Below, piece after piece: positions 8,254 to 17,196 of a stretch of 64,000 nucleotides of DNA. The notes below the pieces were generated by a model. The model was not told the origin of the DNA, did not search any database, and saw only the letters and a program-made list of their open reading frames with translations. The translations under genes were made by a program, and so were the position numbers. This stretch comes from an uncultured Aquimarina sp. (GTDB lineage Bacteria; Bacteroidota; Bacteroidia; Flavobacteriales; Flavobacteriaceae). The number at the start of each line of letters is the position of its first letter. The stretch's first letter is position 1. The DNA is taken from the NCBI GenBank assembly GCA_947498815.1, contig CANMLU010000001.1, positions 124,001 to 188,000 of the forward strand. The letters are read 5' to 3'.

Positions 8254-11200
8254 TTGAATCAAGACGTTGCTTTTACCGTATATAATGCTGCTGCCGGAGC
8301 CGGCAAAACATATACCTTGGTAAAAGCATATTTAGGCACATTATTAAAGGGAGAATTTAAAGACGGTTATAAGAATATTTTGGCGATAACTTTCACCAAT
8401 AAAGCTGTTGCCGAAATGAAAACAAGAGTTTTAGAAAATCTAGTCGGCATAAGTAGTCCCGATACTCCGGTAAAATATAAAGATATATTACACGAATTGG
8501 TCGTTGAGACCAAAATTTCCGAAGAGAAACTTAAGCAAAAAGCCAATCGAATCTTAAAAAGCATTTTACATAATTATGCTGCCTTCGATATTGTGACTAT
8601 AGACACTTTTACGCATCGAGTGATTCGAACATTCGCCCATGATTTGGGCATTCCAATGAATTTTGAAATCGAAATGGATACGGATGTGTTGATCGAAGAA
8701 GCAATAGACTCAGTAATTGCAAAAATTGGTCTTGACAACGAACTTACCAGGTTGATTATTGATTTTGCAATTAGTAAACTTGAAGAAGATAAGAGTTGGG
8801 ATGTTACTATAGAGCTTAATAAGGTGGCAAAACTTTTATTAAGCGAAAATGACAGAAAGCATCTTAATAAACTTTCAGATAAAACAATTGATGATTTTAA
8901 GGAGTTAAAAAAGACACTTTCAATAAGAAGCTCAAAAACACAGGAAACTATAAAAAATAGTGCAAAAAAAATCCTTGATACAATACATAATACCGGGTTA
9001 GAGCCTCAAGATTTTACAAGAGGTTCGATTCCTAGTCACTTTCAAAAACTAGTTGATGCTGATGCGATAGATTACAAAGCTGCCTGGAAACAGGACATAT
9101 CCAATGCGTCTTTTTATAGTGCCAAATTAGATGCTCATAAAAAAGAATCAATAGATAGTATTAGACCTTTAATAGAAGAAGCTTTTTTAACAACAAAACA
9201 ACAGTTGGCCGAAGTACGGTTTTTTAAGAATATTAGCAAGAACCTTACACCTCTTTCTGTCCTTAATACTATTAATAAAGAGTTGATACAGATTAAAAAA
9301 GAAAGAAGGATACTTTTAATATCAGAGTTTAATACGATTATAAGTAAAACTGTCCAGGATCAACCTGCGCCATTTATCTATGAGCGACTAGGCGAAAGAT
9401 ATCGAGATTATTTTATTGATGAATTTCAGGACACCTCAGAATTACAATGGAATAATTTAGTGCCTCTTATTGATAATGCATTGGCTTCTGAAACCTTGGC
9501 TGGGAAAAGGGGGAAACTTACTATTGTTGGTGACGCAAAACAAGCTATTTATAGATGGAGAGGAGGTAAAGCAGAACAATTTATCAATTTATCTTCGGAT
9601 AAAAACCCTTTTTCTACAAAAGAAAAACAGGTCCTTAATCTACCTAAAAATTATCGCAGTCACGAAGAGATTATTAAATTCAACAATAATTTGTTCACTT
9701 TTTTGGCAAAGGACCTAAGTGATCCCAAACATCAGGATCTTTATGTATCAGGAAATAAACAAGAGGTTAATTCCCAAAAGAACGGTTACGTAAACATCTC
9801 TTTTGTTGAAGCTAAAAATATAGCTGAAGAGAATGAGGTGTATCCTCAAAAAGTCTATGATGCCATAGTAGAACTTCAGGAGAAAAACTATAAACGCAAT
9901 GAAATTTGTATTATCGTTAGAAAGCAAAAGGAAGGAGCAGTTATTGCCGACTTTTTGTCCGAAAAAGGAATAGCGATAATTTCTTCAGAGACGTTACTTA
10001 TTCATAATGCTCCCGAGGTTGTGTTTATTATTGATCTAATGTCGTGGTTTATAAAACCCGATGATCTTCAAATGAAAATCAAAGTATTGCATTTTCTAAC
10101 AGAGCATTTTTCAATACCAGAGAAGCATGGTTTTTTGCAGAAAATGATTTCAGCGGATACACCAACCTTCATAACAGAGTTAAAAGCCTTGGGTGTACAC
10201 TTTGATTTTGATCAGCTCGCGATTAGACCATTGTATGATGCTGCAGAATACATCATCGGATGTTTTGCTCTTGCAGTAACCACACCAGCTTATTTGCAAT
10301 TTTTTCTGGATACAGTTTTCTCATATACGCAAAGACACGTAGGTGGTATCGTGGGGTTTTTATCCTATTGGGATAAAAAAAAGGACAAATTAAGCATTGT
10401 AGCTCCAGAAACTGAAGACGCTATTCAAATTATAACCATTCATAAAGCCAAAGGATTAGAGTTTCCTTGTGTTATTTATCCCTATGCTAATATTGATTTG
10501 TATAGAGAAATCGAACCAAAAACATGGTACACGATAGATAATAAGGAGAGGTATAGTGATTTTGAAGAGGTTTTTATTGATTATAGCAAGAACATCACTG
10601 ATTTTGGTGTAGAAGCCCAGGAAATAGTTGCTCAGAGACAAGCACAATTAGAACTTGATACATTTAATCTCTTGTATGTTGTGCTCACTCGGGCCAAAGA
10701 ACAGTTATACGTGTTTTCAAAACTGGAAATAAATAGTAAAGGAGAGCATAACCCGAATAAGTTTTCTGGAAAATTAATTTCTTACTTGCAGCATTTAGGT
10801 CTTTGGAATCAAGAAAAGACATCCTATACATTTGGAGACGCAATTAGACCAAGCAAAGAAAGTGCAGATGTAAGAAACAAAGCAAAAGTGATCAAACTAT
10901 CCCGATTTGAGGACTCTTTCAAAAGCTATAAGGTAAATATTGTAACCAATTCAGGACGATTATGGGATACATCTCAAAAAGATGCTATAGAGAGAGGTAA
11001 TTTAATACATAATTTAATGGCTTCTATAATTACCATTGATGATATACATAAGGTAGTCGAAAAAGCACATAAAAATGGAGAAATTACGGTTTTTGAGAAA
11101 GAAACACTTGGTAAGGAAATAAAAAAAATTGTTACTCATCCAGAGCTTTTGCAATACTTTTCACATGATAATACAGTGTATAATGAAAGAGACATTGTGG

Positions 11201-11406
11201 CCAAAAGCAGGCTGTTTCGACCCGATCGAGTCGTGATAGATAAGAGTAATAATGCTACTATAATAGATTATAAAACAGGAGCTTATAGTGCAACTCACGC
11301 AGCGCAATTACAGGAATATGCCGAAATTATTGAGACGATGGAACATCCGGTAGTGCACAGAATTTTAATATATTTCAACGAAGATATTACTTTAAAATAT
11401 GTATAA
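8254..11406 (+). CDS. AddA/RecB-like UvrD-family helicase-nuclease
   Basis: Large superfamily 1 helicase with a C-terminal nuclease, expected to process double-strand DNA ends for recombination. Walker A AAAGAGKTYT lies at residues 12-21, DEFQDTSELQW (Walker B) at about 389, GDAKQAIYRWRGG at about 426, QIITIHKAKGLEFP near 725 and the arginine motif VVLTRAKEQLY near 805. The C-terminus has GNLIHNLM (about 912) and IDYKTGAY (about 1004), the H...D...DYK set of AddA/RecB nucleases. The start is TTG: an in-frame stop lies 12 bases upstream and the Q-motif begins at residue 6, so no later start is possible. The AddB-like partner is at 13186-15921. Confidence 0.9.
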   Translation: MNQDVAFTVYNAAAGAGKTYTLVKAYLGTLLKGEFKDGYKNILAITFTNKAVAEMKTRVLENLVGISSPDTPVKYKDILHELVVETKISEEKLKQKANRILKSILHNYAAFDIVTIDTFTHRVIRTFAHDLGIPMNFEIEMDTDVLIEEAIDSVIAKIGLDNELTRLIIDFAISKLEEDKSWDVTIELNKVAKLLLSENDRKHLNKLSDKTIDDFKELKKTLSIRSSKTQETIKNSAKKILDTIHNTGLEPQDFTRGSIPSHFQKLVDADAIDYKAAWKQDISNASFYSAKLDAHKKESIDSIRPLIEEAFLTTKQQLAEVRFFKNISKNLTPLSVLNTINKELIQIKKERRILLISEFNTIISKTVQDQPAPFIYERLGERYRDYFIDEFQDTSELQWNNLVPLIDNALASETLAGKRGKLTIVGDAKQAIYRWRGGKAEQFINLSSDKNPFSTKEKQVLNLPKNYRSHEEIIKFNNNLFTFLAKDLSDPKHQDLYVSGNKQEVNSQKNGYVNISFVEAKNIAEENEVYPQKVYDAIVELQEKNYKRNEICIIVRKQKEGAVIADFLSEKGIAIISSETLLIHNAPEVVFIIDLMSWFIKPDDLQMKIKVLHFLTEHFSIPEKHGFLQKMISADTPTFITELKALGVHFDFDQLAIRPLYDAAEYIIGCFALAVTTPAYLQFFLDTVFSYTQRHVGGIVGFLSYWDKKKDKLSIVAPETEDAIQIITIHKAKGLEFPCVIYPYANIDLYREIEPKTWYTIDNKERYSDFEEVFIDYSKNITDFGVEAQEIVAQRQAQLELDTFNLLYVVLTRAKEQLYVFSKLEINSKGEHNPNKFSGKLISYLQHLGLWNQEKTSYTFGDAIRPSKESADVRNKAKVIKLSRFEDSFKSYKVNIVTNSGRLWDTSQKDAIERGNLIHNLMASIITIDDIHKVVEKAHKNGEITVFEKETLGKEIKKIVTHPELLQYFSHDNTVYNERDIVAKSRLFRPDRVVIDKSNNATIIDYKTGAYSATHAAQLQEYAEIIETMEHPVVHRILIYFNEDITLKYV

Positions 11407-11622
11407 ATAAAAGGTCAATTTTAGAATTACTAAAAGAAATTTAAGGATAAAAGGTATTTTTATCTTATAATTGTATCATAATTGTTGAGATAAGTTACCG
11501 AATTTTTCTCTATTTAGGTTAAAATTATCGTGCTTTTTTGGGTGAAAAAACTGTAAGAAAAAACTGTAAGACCCCTGAAAGCAGCGATATTTACTGGCCT
11601 GTTAAGAAAAATTTATTAGATT

Positions 11623-11630
11623 TATCTTTG
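11623..11630 (+). promoter_or_regulatory. Probable -7 box of the OmpA-family gene
   Basis: TATCTTTG matches TAnnTTTG, 61 bases before the ATG at 11692. The 285-bp gap in front of this gene holds no reading frame of interest, only a tandem 13-bp direct repeat (GAAAAAACTGTAA) near 11544-11569. Confidence 0.5.
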
Positions 11631-11691
11631 ACGGTTATGTTTAACATATTACATTTGCTCTAATTAACACTTAAAAATTAAATTATTGAAT

Positions 11692-13086
11692 ATGAAACAT
11701 CTTAGCAGATTTTTAGTGGCTTCGTTACTAGTACTAGGGGTTAGTACTGCGAATGCACAAGATGAAAACAATCCTTGGGCGGTTTCTATAGGCGTTAATG
11801 CCGTTGACATCTTTCCTACTGGGGGAGACCTACCTTTTCAAGGAGAAATTTTCGATGAATTTTTTAATGCTAGTGACCACTGGAATATCCTTCCATCTGT
11901 TTCCCAATTATCTGTTAGTAGATATGTAGGGGATGGTTTTACCTTTACAGTTTCTGGGTCGGTTAACAAAATAGAAAACGCAGGAGAGTTTCCTGACGGG
12001 ACTGCTGTTGGCGTAGACGACTTATCTTATTATGCTGCTGATGGTAGAATTAGTTACAGCCTTAAAAACGTTTTAAAAACTACTTGGTTGGATCCATACC
12101 TAGGAGTAGGTGGTGGTTACACATGGGTTGACGAAATAGGAGCTGGAACATTAAATGGTTCTTTAGGTCTTAATTTTTGGTTAACTGAGAACTTAGCTTT
12201 TAACGTTCAAACTACATACAAGCATGTATTTGAAGACTATGAAGTTGAGAACTATCCTCCAACACACTTCCAACACTCGGCGGGTATTACTTTCGCTTTC
12301 GGAGGTAAAGATACTGACGGTGATGGTGTATATGACAAAGATGATGAGTGTCCAGACGTTCCTGGTTTAGAGGAATTCAATGGATGTCCTGATACTGACG
12401 GTGATGGAATCACTGACGCTAAAGATGAGTGTCCTGATACTGCAGGTACTGCAGAATTTAACGGATGTCCTGATACTGACGGTGATGGTATTTCTGATCC
12501 TAAGGATGAGTGTCCTACTGAAGCAGGTACTGCTGAGCTTAATGGTTGTCCAGATGCTGACGGTGATGGAATCGCTGACGGTAAAGATGGTTGTCCAAAC
12601 GAAGCTGGTCCAGCTGCTAATAACGGATGTCCTTTCGAAGATAAAGATGGTGACGGAGTATTAGACAAAGATGATAACTGTCCAGATGTTGCTGGTACTG
12701 TTGCAAACAATGGTTGTCCAGAAGTAACTGAAGAAGTTCAGAAAACTCTTAACGAGTATGCAAAAACGATCTTGTTTAACTCTGGTAAATCTACGATTAA
12801 AGAAGAATCTAATAAGGCACTTGGTGATATCATAGCTATCTTAAAAGAGTACCCTACTGCTAAGTTTACTGTAGAAGGACATACTGATAGTGTTGGTAGT
12901 AACAAGCTTAACCAAAGATTATCTGATGCTAGAGCAAACTCTGTTAAGAATTACTTAACTGAAAATGGTGTAGATCAATTTAGATTATCTGCTGTTGGTT
13001 ACGGAGAAGATAGACCAATTGCTACCAATAAAACTAGAGCTGGTAGAGCACAAAACAGACGTGTTGAGATTAACTTGGTAAAATAA
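11692..13086 (+). CDS. OmpA-family outer membrane protein with thrombospondin type 3 repeats
   Basis: Predicted outer membrane protein anchored to peptidoglycan. From the ATG at 11692 it starts with the signal peptide [20 protein letters not shown] ending in NAQ. A beta-barrel-like region of about 170 residues follows. Five calcium-binding type 3 repeats then occur (pattern DTDGDGI-D-DECP-x-GT-x-NGCP). The C-terminal OmpA domain is marked by [24 protein letters not shown] and [11 protein letters not shown]. An in-frame TTG lies two codons earlier, but the ATG gives a standard signal peptide. It separates the two Add-like genes and probably has its own promoter and terminator, so it is likely unrelated to them and may be the major OmpA of the cell. 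Confidence 0.93.
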   Translation: MKHLSRFLVASLLVLGVSTANAQDENNPWAVSIGVNAVDIFPTGGDLPFQGEIFDEFFNASDHWNILPSVSQLSVSRYVGDGFTFTVSGSVNKIENAGEFPDGTAVGVDDLSYYAADGRISYSLKNVLKTTWLDPYLGVGGGYTWVDEIGAGTLNGSLGLNFWLTENLAFNVQTTYKHVFEDYEVENYPPTHFQHSAGITFAFGGKDTDGDGVYDKDDECPDVPGLEEFNGCPDTDGDGITDAKDECPDTAGTAEFNGCPDTDGDGISDPKDECPTEAGTAELNGCPDADGDGIADGKDGCPNEAGPAANNGCPFEDKDGDGVLDKDDNCPDVAGTVANNGCPEVTEEVQKTLNEYAKTILFNSGKSTIKEESNKALGDIIAILKEYPTAKFTVEGHTDSVGSNKLNQRLSDARANSVKNYLTENGVDQFRLSAVGYGEDRPIATNKTRAGRAQNRRVEINLVK

Positions 13087-13113
13087 CCAGAAAGTCTCCA
13101 ATAATAAATATTG

Positions 13114-13145
13114 AAAACGTCCCGAGATTCTCGGGACGTTTTTTA
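13114..13145 (+). terminator. Terminator of the OmpA-family gene
   Basis: AACGTCCCGA and TCGGGACGTT form a 10-bp perfect stem around a 5-base loop, extended by A/T pairs and followed by a T run. Confidence 0.88.
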
Positions 13146-13185
13146 TTTTTAGAAACTCTAACGATGATTATAAGATTTTAAGCAA

Positions 13186-15921
13186 TTGAAAAGTTTTTTA
13201 AAAGAAGTATTACTAGAGGTATGTGACACTACAGAAGTAATTAGTGATCTTATCTTTGTTGTGCCCAGTAAAAGAGCAGGACTCTTTCTTAAAAAGGAAC
13301 TTTTAGAAATTTATAAAGATCAAACACTCTTTGTACCTACTATTCTAAGTATCGAAGAGTTTATTGCTCAACTTTCTGGATTAGAACAAATAGATAATGT
13401 CCAAACGTTATTTGAGTTTTATGAAACATATTTAAATACACATACTCACCTAGAGAAAGAAGACTTCGAAACTTTTAATAGTTGGGCTCAAACCTTAATT
13501 TATGATTTTAACGAGATCGACAGATACTGTATTGATCACAAAAGTTTTTTCACATATCTCTCCAATGTACAGGATTTAAATCATTGGTATTTACAAAAAG
13601 AGAAAACTGCTTTAATAAAAAACTATATTACTTTTTGGGAAAGCTTGATAGATTATTATGAGGCATTTAGAAATAAGCTTCAAGCCCAAAATATCGGATA
13701 CCAAGGATTACTTTATAGAAAAGCATCCGAAGATATAGATGCCTACATTAAAACAGAACGAAGAAAACATATTTTGGTTGGCTTTAATGCATTAAACAAT
13801 GCCGAACAGCATATTTTTCAATCTTTATTAGAAGCGGATTTGGCAGAGGCATATTGGGATGCTGATCAGTTCTTTGTTGAAAACACCTATCATGAGGCTT
13901 CTTTATTTTTAAGAAATTATAAGCAGGAATGGAAATATTATAAACAAAATCCTTTCAAATGGATCAATAACAATTTTTCAGAGGATAAGGACATTAAACT
14001 TATAGGAATTCCAAAAAATGTTGGTCAGGCAAAATTTATTGGTCGAATATTATCTTCTGTACCAAAGGACCAAATGCAAAAAACTGCATTAGTTTTGGCA
14101 GATGAAAGTTTGTTACAACCGATCCTTAATTCACTTCCTAATAGTGTAGAATCACTAAATATTACAATGGGCCTTCCAGCAAAAGAAGTCCCGGTTTCGG
14201 CTTTTTTCGAATTGTTATTTGATCTGCATAAAACGCCTAATCCCAAAGGAGTATATTATAAAACGACTATAGAAATTTTAAATACGCTACCTGCTTATCG
14301 ATTGCTTGGAGATAGTACAATGAAACTCATTAATACAATATCCAAGGAGAATATTGTATTTGTTACTTTAAGTAGGTTAAAAGAGATTGCTAAGGATACA
14401 CAGAGCGAAATATTAGATTTGTTATTCGAACCCTGGAAAGATGTTTGTATGGCTTTGGATAATTGCAAAAAAATAATCCAAGTACTCAAAAAACATATTG
14501 ATAAAGAAAACAATGCTCTTGAACTGGAGTATGTTTATCACTTTCATTTGATTTTCAATAAACTTGTTAGCCTTCAGAACACCTACGAGCATTTAAATAC
14601 CATAGAATCCTTACATGTGTTGTATAAAGATATTTTGCAAACAGAAACATTAGATTTTATCGGAGAGCCTTTTAGTGGATTGCAACTTATGGGAATGCTC
14701 GAATCACGTTGCCTGGATTTTGAAACCGTAATCATTTCTTCTGTAAACGAAGGAGTTTTGCCAGCGGGCAAAAGCACAAATTCTTTTATTCCCTACGATT
14801 TAAAAAGAGCATATAACCTGCCAACATATAAAGAAAAAGATGCTATATATACCTATCACTTTTACCGATTAATTCAAAGAGCCAAGAATGTGTATTTGGT
14901 TTATAACACAGAAAGTGAAGGCGTAAGTGGAGGAGAAAAAAGTAGATTCTTACATCAGCTCGAAATTGATAAAAGACCCAACCATCAACTTGCAAACTAT
15001 ATTGTTTCTTCTGAAGTACCTGCGCTTACCAGTCAGCAAATCCAAATTCAAAAAAACGATGATGTTCTCTCAAAATTAAAAGAGCTTGCTATCCATGGAT
15101 TATCTCCTTCGGCCCTTACATCTTATATCAGAAACCCATTGGATTTTTACTATAAATATGTGCTCGGAATCAGAGAGACTGATGAGGTCGAAGAAACGAT
15201 TGCGGCAAATACGCTGGGTACCGTAATTCATAATACGTTAGAGAACTTTTATAAGCCTTTAGAAACAAAGTTCCTTACCATCGCTGAACTTGGTAAAATG
15301 AAAGATCGTGTTGATGACGAAATCCGGAATCAGTTTAAAAAAGAATATTCGGCATTGAACATCACACAAGGTAAAAACCTATTAATTTTTGAAGTAGCCA
15401 AGCGATACATCTTTAATTTTCTGAAATCTGAAGAGAAACTATTAAATAGCGGTGCTCAACTTAAAATCATATCGATTGAAAGTAGTTTAAAAGCTCCATT
15501 GCACATTCCAGAATTAGATTTCTCTATTTATATTAAAGGAAAAGTAGATCGCATAGACGAATTAAACGGTCAATTGCGAGTAATTGATTATAAAACCGGA
15601 AAAGTAACCAAAAATGATGTTGTATTGATGGATTGGGATGTGGTTACGGATGATTATAAATACAGTAAGATAATACAAGTTTTGGCGTATGCATATATGT
15701 GGAATAATGGCACTCCGGTCACTCGGGCTTTTGAGGGGGGGATTATTTCATTTAAAAACCTTCAGCAAGGGTTTCTTAAGTTTGGAACAAAAGAAAGCAT
15801 ACGAAGTAAGGCTAATCACGAGATCACCGATGAGGTGTTTGATGAGTATACATTACAACTAAAGAAATTGATCCTGGAAATTTTTAATGTTAGGGTTCCA
15901 TTTATCGAAAAAGAAGTATAG
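13186..15921 (+). CDS. AddB-like PD-(D/E)XK nuclease-family protein
   Basis: Likely partner of the AddA-like protein at 8254. The N-terminus FVVPSKRAGLFLKKEL and the middle region resemble the inactivated helicase of AddB. The C-terminus carries a RecB-type nuclease: TVIHNTLENF (about 680), KVDRIDELNG and IDYKTGKV (about 799). I do not see the Cys cluster of the iron-sulfur domain of Bacillus AddB, so it is the Bacteroidota form. The start is TTG, with an in-frame stop five codons upstream and no other start codon before the conserved N-terminus. The next gene begins three bases after its stop, so they are co-transcribed. Confidence 0.85.
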   Translation: MKSFLKEVLLEVCDTTEVISDLIFVVPSKRAGLFLKKELLEIYKDQTLFVPTILSIEEFIAQLSGLEQIDNVQTLFEFYETYLNTHTHLEKEDFETFNSWAQTLIYDFNEIDRYCIDHKSFFTYLSNVQDLNHWYLQKEKTALIKNYITFWESLIDYYEAFRNKLQAQNIGYQGLLYRKASEDIDAYIKTERRKHILVGFNALNNAEQHIFQSLLEADLAEAYWDADQFFVENTYHEASLFLRNYKQEWKYYKQNPFKWINNNFSEDKDIKLIGIPKNVGQAKFIGRILSSVPKDQMQKTALVLADESLLQPILNSLPNSVESLNITMGLPAKEVPVSAFFELLFDLHKTPNPKGVYYKTTIEILNTLPAYRLLGDSTMKLINTISKENIVFVTLSRLKEIAKDTQSEILDLLFEPWKDVCMALDNCKKIIQVLKKHIDKENNALELEYVYHFHLIFNKLVSLQNTYEHLNTIESLHVLYKDILQTETLDFIGEPFSGLQLMGMLESRCLDFETVIISSVNEGVLPAGKSTNSFIPYDLKRAYNLPTYKEKDAIYTYHFYRLIQRAKNVYLVYNTESEGVSGGEKSRFLHQLEIDKRPNHQLANYIVSSEVPALTSQQIQIQKNDDVLSKLKELAIHGLSPSALTSYIRNPLDFYYKYVLGIRETDEVEETIAANTLGTVIHNTLENFYKPLETKFLTIAELGKMKDRVDDEIRNQFKKEYSALNITQGKNLLIFEVAKRYIFNFLKSEEKLLNSGAQLKIISIESSLKAPLHIPELDFSIYIKGKVDRIDELNGQLRVIDYKTGKVTKNDVVLMDWDVVTDDYKYSKIIQVLAYAYMWNNGTPVTRAFEGGIISFKNLQQGFLKFGTKESIRSKANHEITDEVFDEYTLQLKKLILEIFNVRVPFIEKEV

Positions 15922-15923
15922 CT

Positions 15924-16772
15924 ATGATCACAATAGAGAAAAATAGTATTCTCGAAGGCAAGCATCAAAAACCTATTTTGACAGATATTTTTTATAGGGC
16001 TAATGAACAAAAAAAACCAATTGTTGTTTTTTGTCATGGATATAAGGGATTTAAAGATTGGGGAGCGTGGGATTTGGTTGCCAAAAGATTTGCTACGGCA
16101 GGGTTTTTCTTTGTGAAATTTAATTTTTCTTATAACGGAGGGACCATAGATCAACCTATAGATTTTCCTGATTTAGAAGCTTTTGGCCAAAATAACTTTC
16201 TTAAAGAGTTAGACGATCTTGAAACTGTATTAGATAAGATTACATCTTCTAGTTTTTCATATAAAAATGAAATGGATACTAGAGATATAACGATAATTGG
16301 ACATTCTCGTGGTGGTGGGATTGCTACCATCAAGGCAGCTGAAGATAATAGGGTAACGAAACTTATTACCTGGGCAAGCGTTGCCGATTACAAAAATCGA
16401 TTTCCGAAGGGAGAAGCATTAAAAGAATGGAAACATAATGGAGTGATGTATATCCAAAACGGAAGAACAAAGCAGCAAATGCCCCATTATTTACAGTTTT
16501 ATACCTCTTTTTTAGAAAATGAAGAGCGACTTACAATTTCAAGAGCGGCAAAAAAGATAAAAATTCCGCATTTGATTATTCATGGTACCAAAGATCCAGC
16601 AGTAAGTGTGAGTGAGGCCGGCGATATTAAATCTTGGAATCCCGAAAGCATAGTATTTCTGGTAAAAGGAGCGGATCATGTGTTTGGAGCTAAACACCCT
16701 TGGACAGAAATGGATCTCCCACAGGATTTGGATATGATCACACAAAAGTCTATTGAGTTTGCAAATGTTTAA
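15924..16772 (+). CDS. Alpha/beta hydrolase of the dienelactone hydrolase/prolyl peptidase type
   Basis: Cytoplasmic serine hydrolase of unknown substrate. The oxyanion segment VVFCHGYKGFKDWGAWD, the nucleophile elbow GHSRGGG (S128), the acid in IIHGTKDPAVS (about 220) and the histidine in GADHVFGAKHPW (about 251) give a complete triad. No signal peptide is present. It follows the AddB-like gene after two bases, which implies co-expression, but a functional link to DNA repair is not evident. Confidence 0.85.
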   Translation: MITIEKNSILEGKHQKPILTDIFYRANEQKKPIVVFCHGYKGFKDWGAWDLVAKRFATAGFFFVKFNFSYNGGTIDQPIDFPDLEAFGQNNFLKELDDLETVLDKITSSSFSYKNEMDTRDITIIGHSRGGGIATIKAAEDNRVTKLITWASVADYKNRFPKGEALKEWKHNGVMYIQNGRTKQQMPHYLQFYTSFLENEERLTISRAAKKIKIPHLIIHGTKDPAVSVSEAGDIKSWNPESIVFLVKGADHVFGAKHPWTEMDLPQDLDMITQKSIEFANV

Positions 16773-16829
16773 CACCTTTGAAGGTTAAAAATATAATAAT
16801 TCTTCTTTTTTTTTCGTTTATTTGTTCGT

Positions 16830-17114
16830 ATGAAGTCTAGTAGACCTATAATCGCTTCAATATTTCTGGCATTGTTCAGTTTTATTCAATTGGCTGATCT
16901 GCACGTGTTGGATCATGATGCCAATGATATCGATTGTACGATATGTCAATTAGCTTCAGAAAATCATAATGATGATTTTGTTTCTTCAGATATTATAACA
17001 ATTCCTTGTGTTATAGCTGTGCCGGCTGATATTGTAAGATCAACCTATGAGCAGCAATATTTTGATACCACTCTAGACTATTCACTGTTAAATAAGGCAC
17101 CACCTGCAGCCTAA
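16830..17114 (+). CDS. Small secreted Cys/His protein next to a TonB receptor
   Basis: This 94-residue protein has an N-terminal hydrophobic segment (about 8-24) after MKSSRP, probably a signal peptide or anchor. It is followed by LHVLDHDANDIDCTICQL, which places two His and a CxxC close together, and by several acidic residues. I do not recognise a named family with confidence. The layout resembles short DUF2946-like proteins found beside metal-uptake receptors. The gene precedes the TonB receptor by 82 bp on the same strand, so a role as periplasmic metal binder or sensor for that system is a reasonable inference only. Confidence 0.7.
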   Translation: MKSSRPIIASIFLALFSFIQLADLHVLDHDANDIDCTICQLASENHNDDFVSSDIITIPCVIAVPADIVRSTYEQQYFDTTLDYSLLNKAPPAA

Positions 17115-17196
17115 TTATTATTAATTTATTTCTTATTGACCTAAAAACTAGTATGTAATTATAAAACTTACTAGTAAACACTTATTATTTATATAA

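Noticed and set aside
12252-12710. 152-codon minus-strand open frame inside the OmpA gene
   Set aside because: It is the reverse reading of the type 3 repeats; the Ser/Pro-rich low-complexity product mirrors the DGDG repeats.
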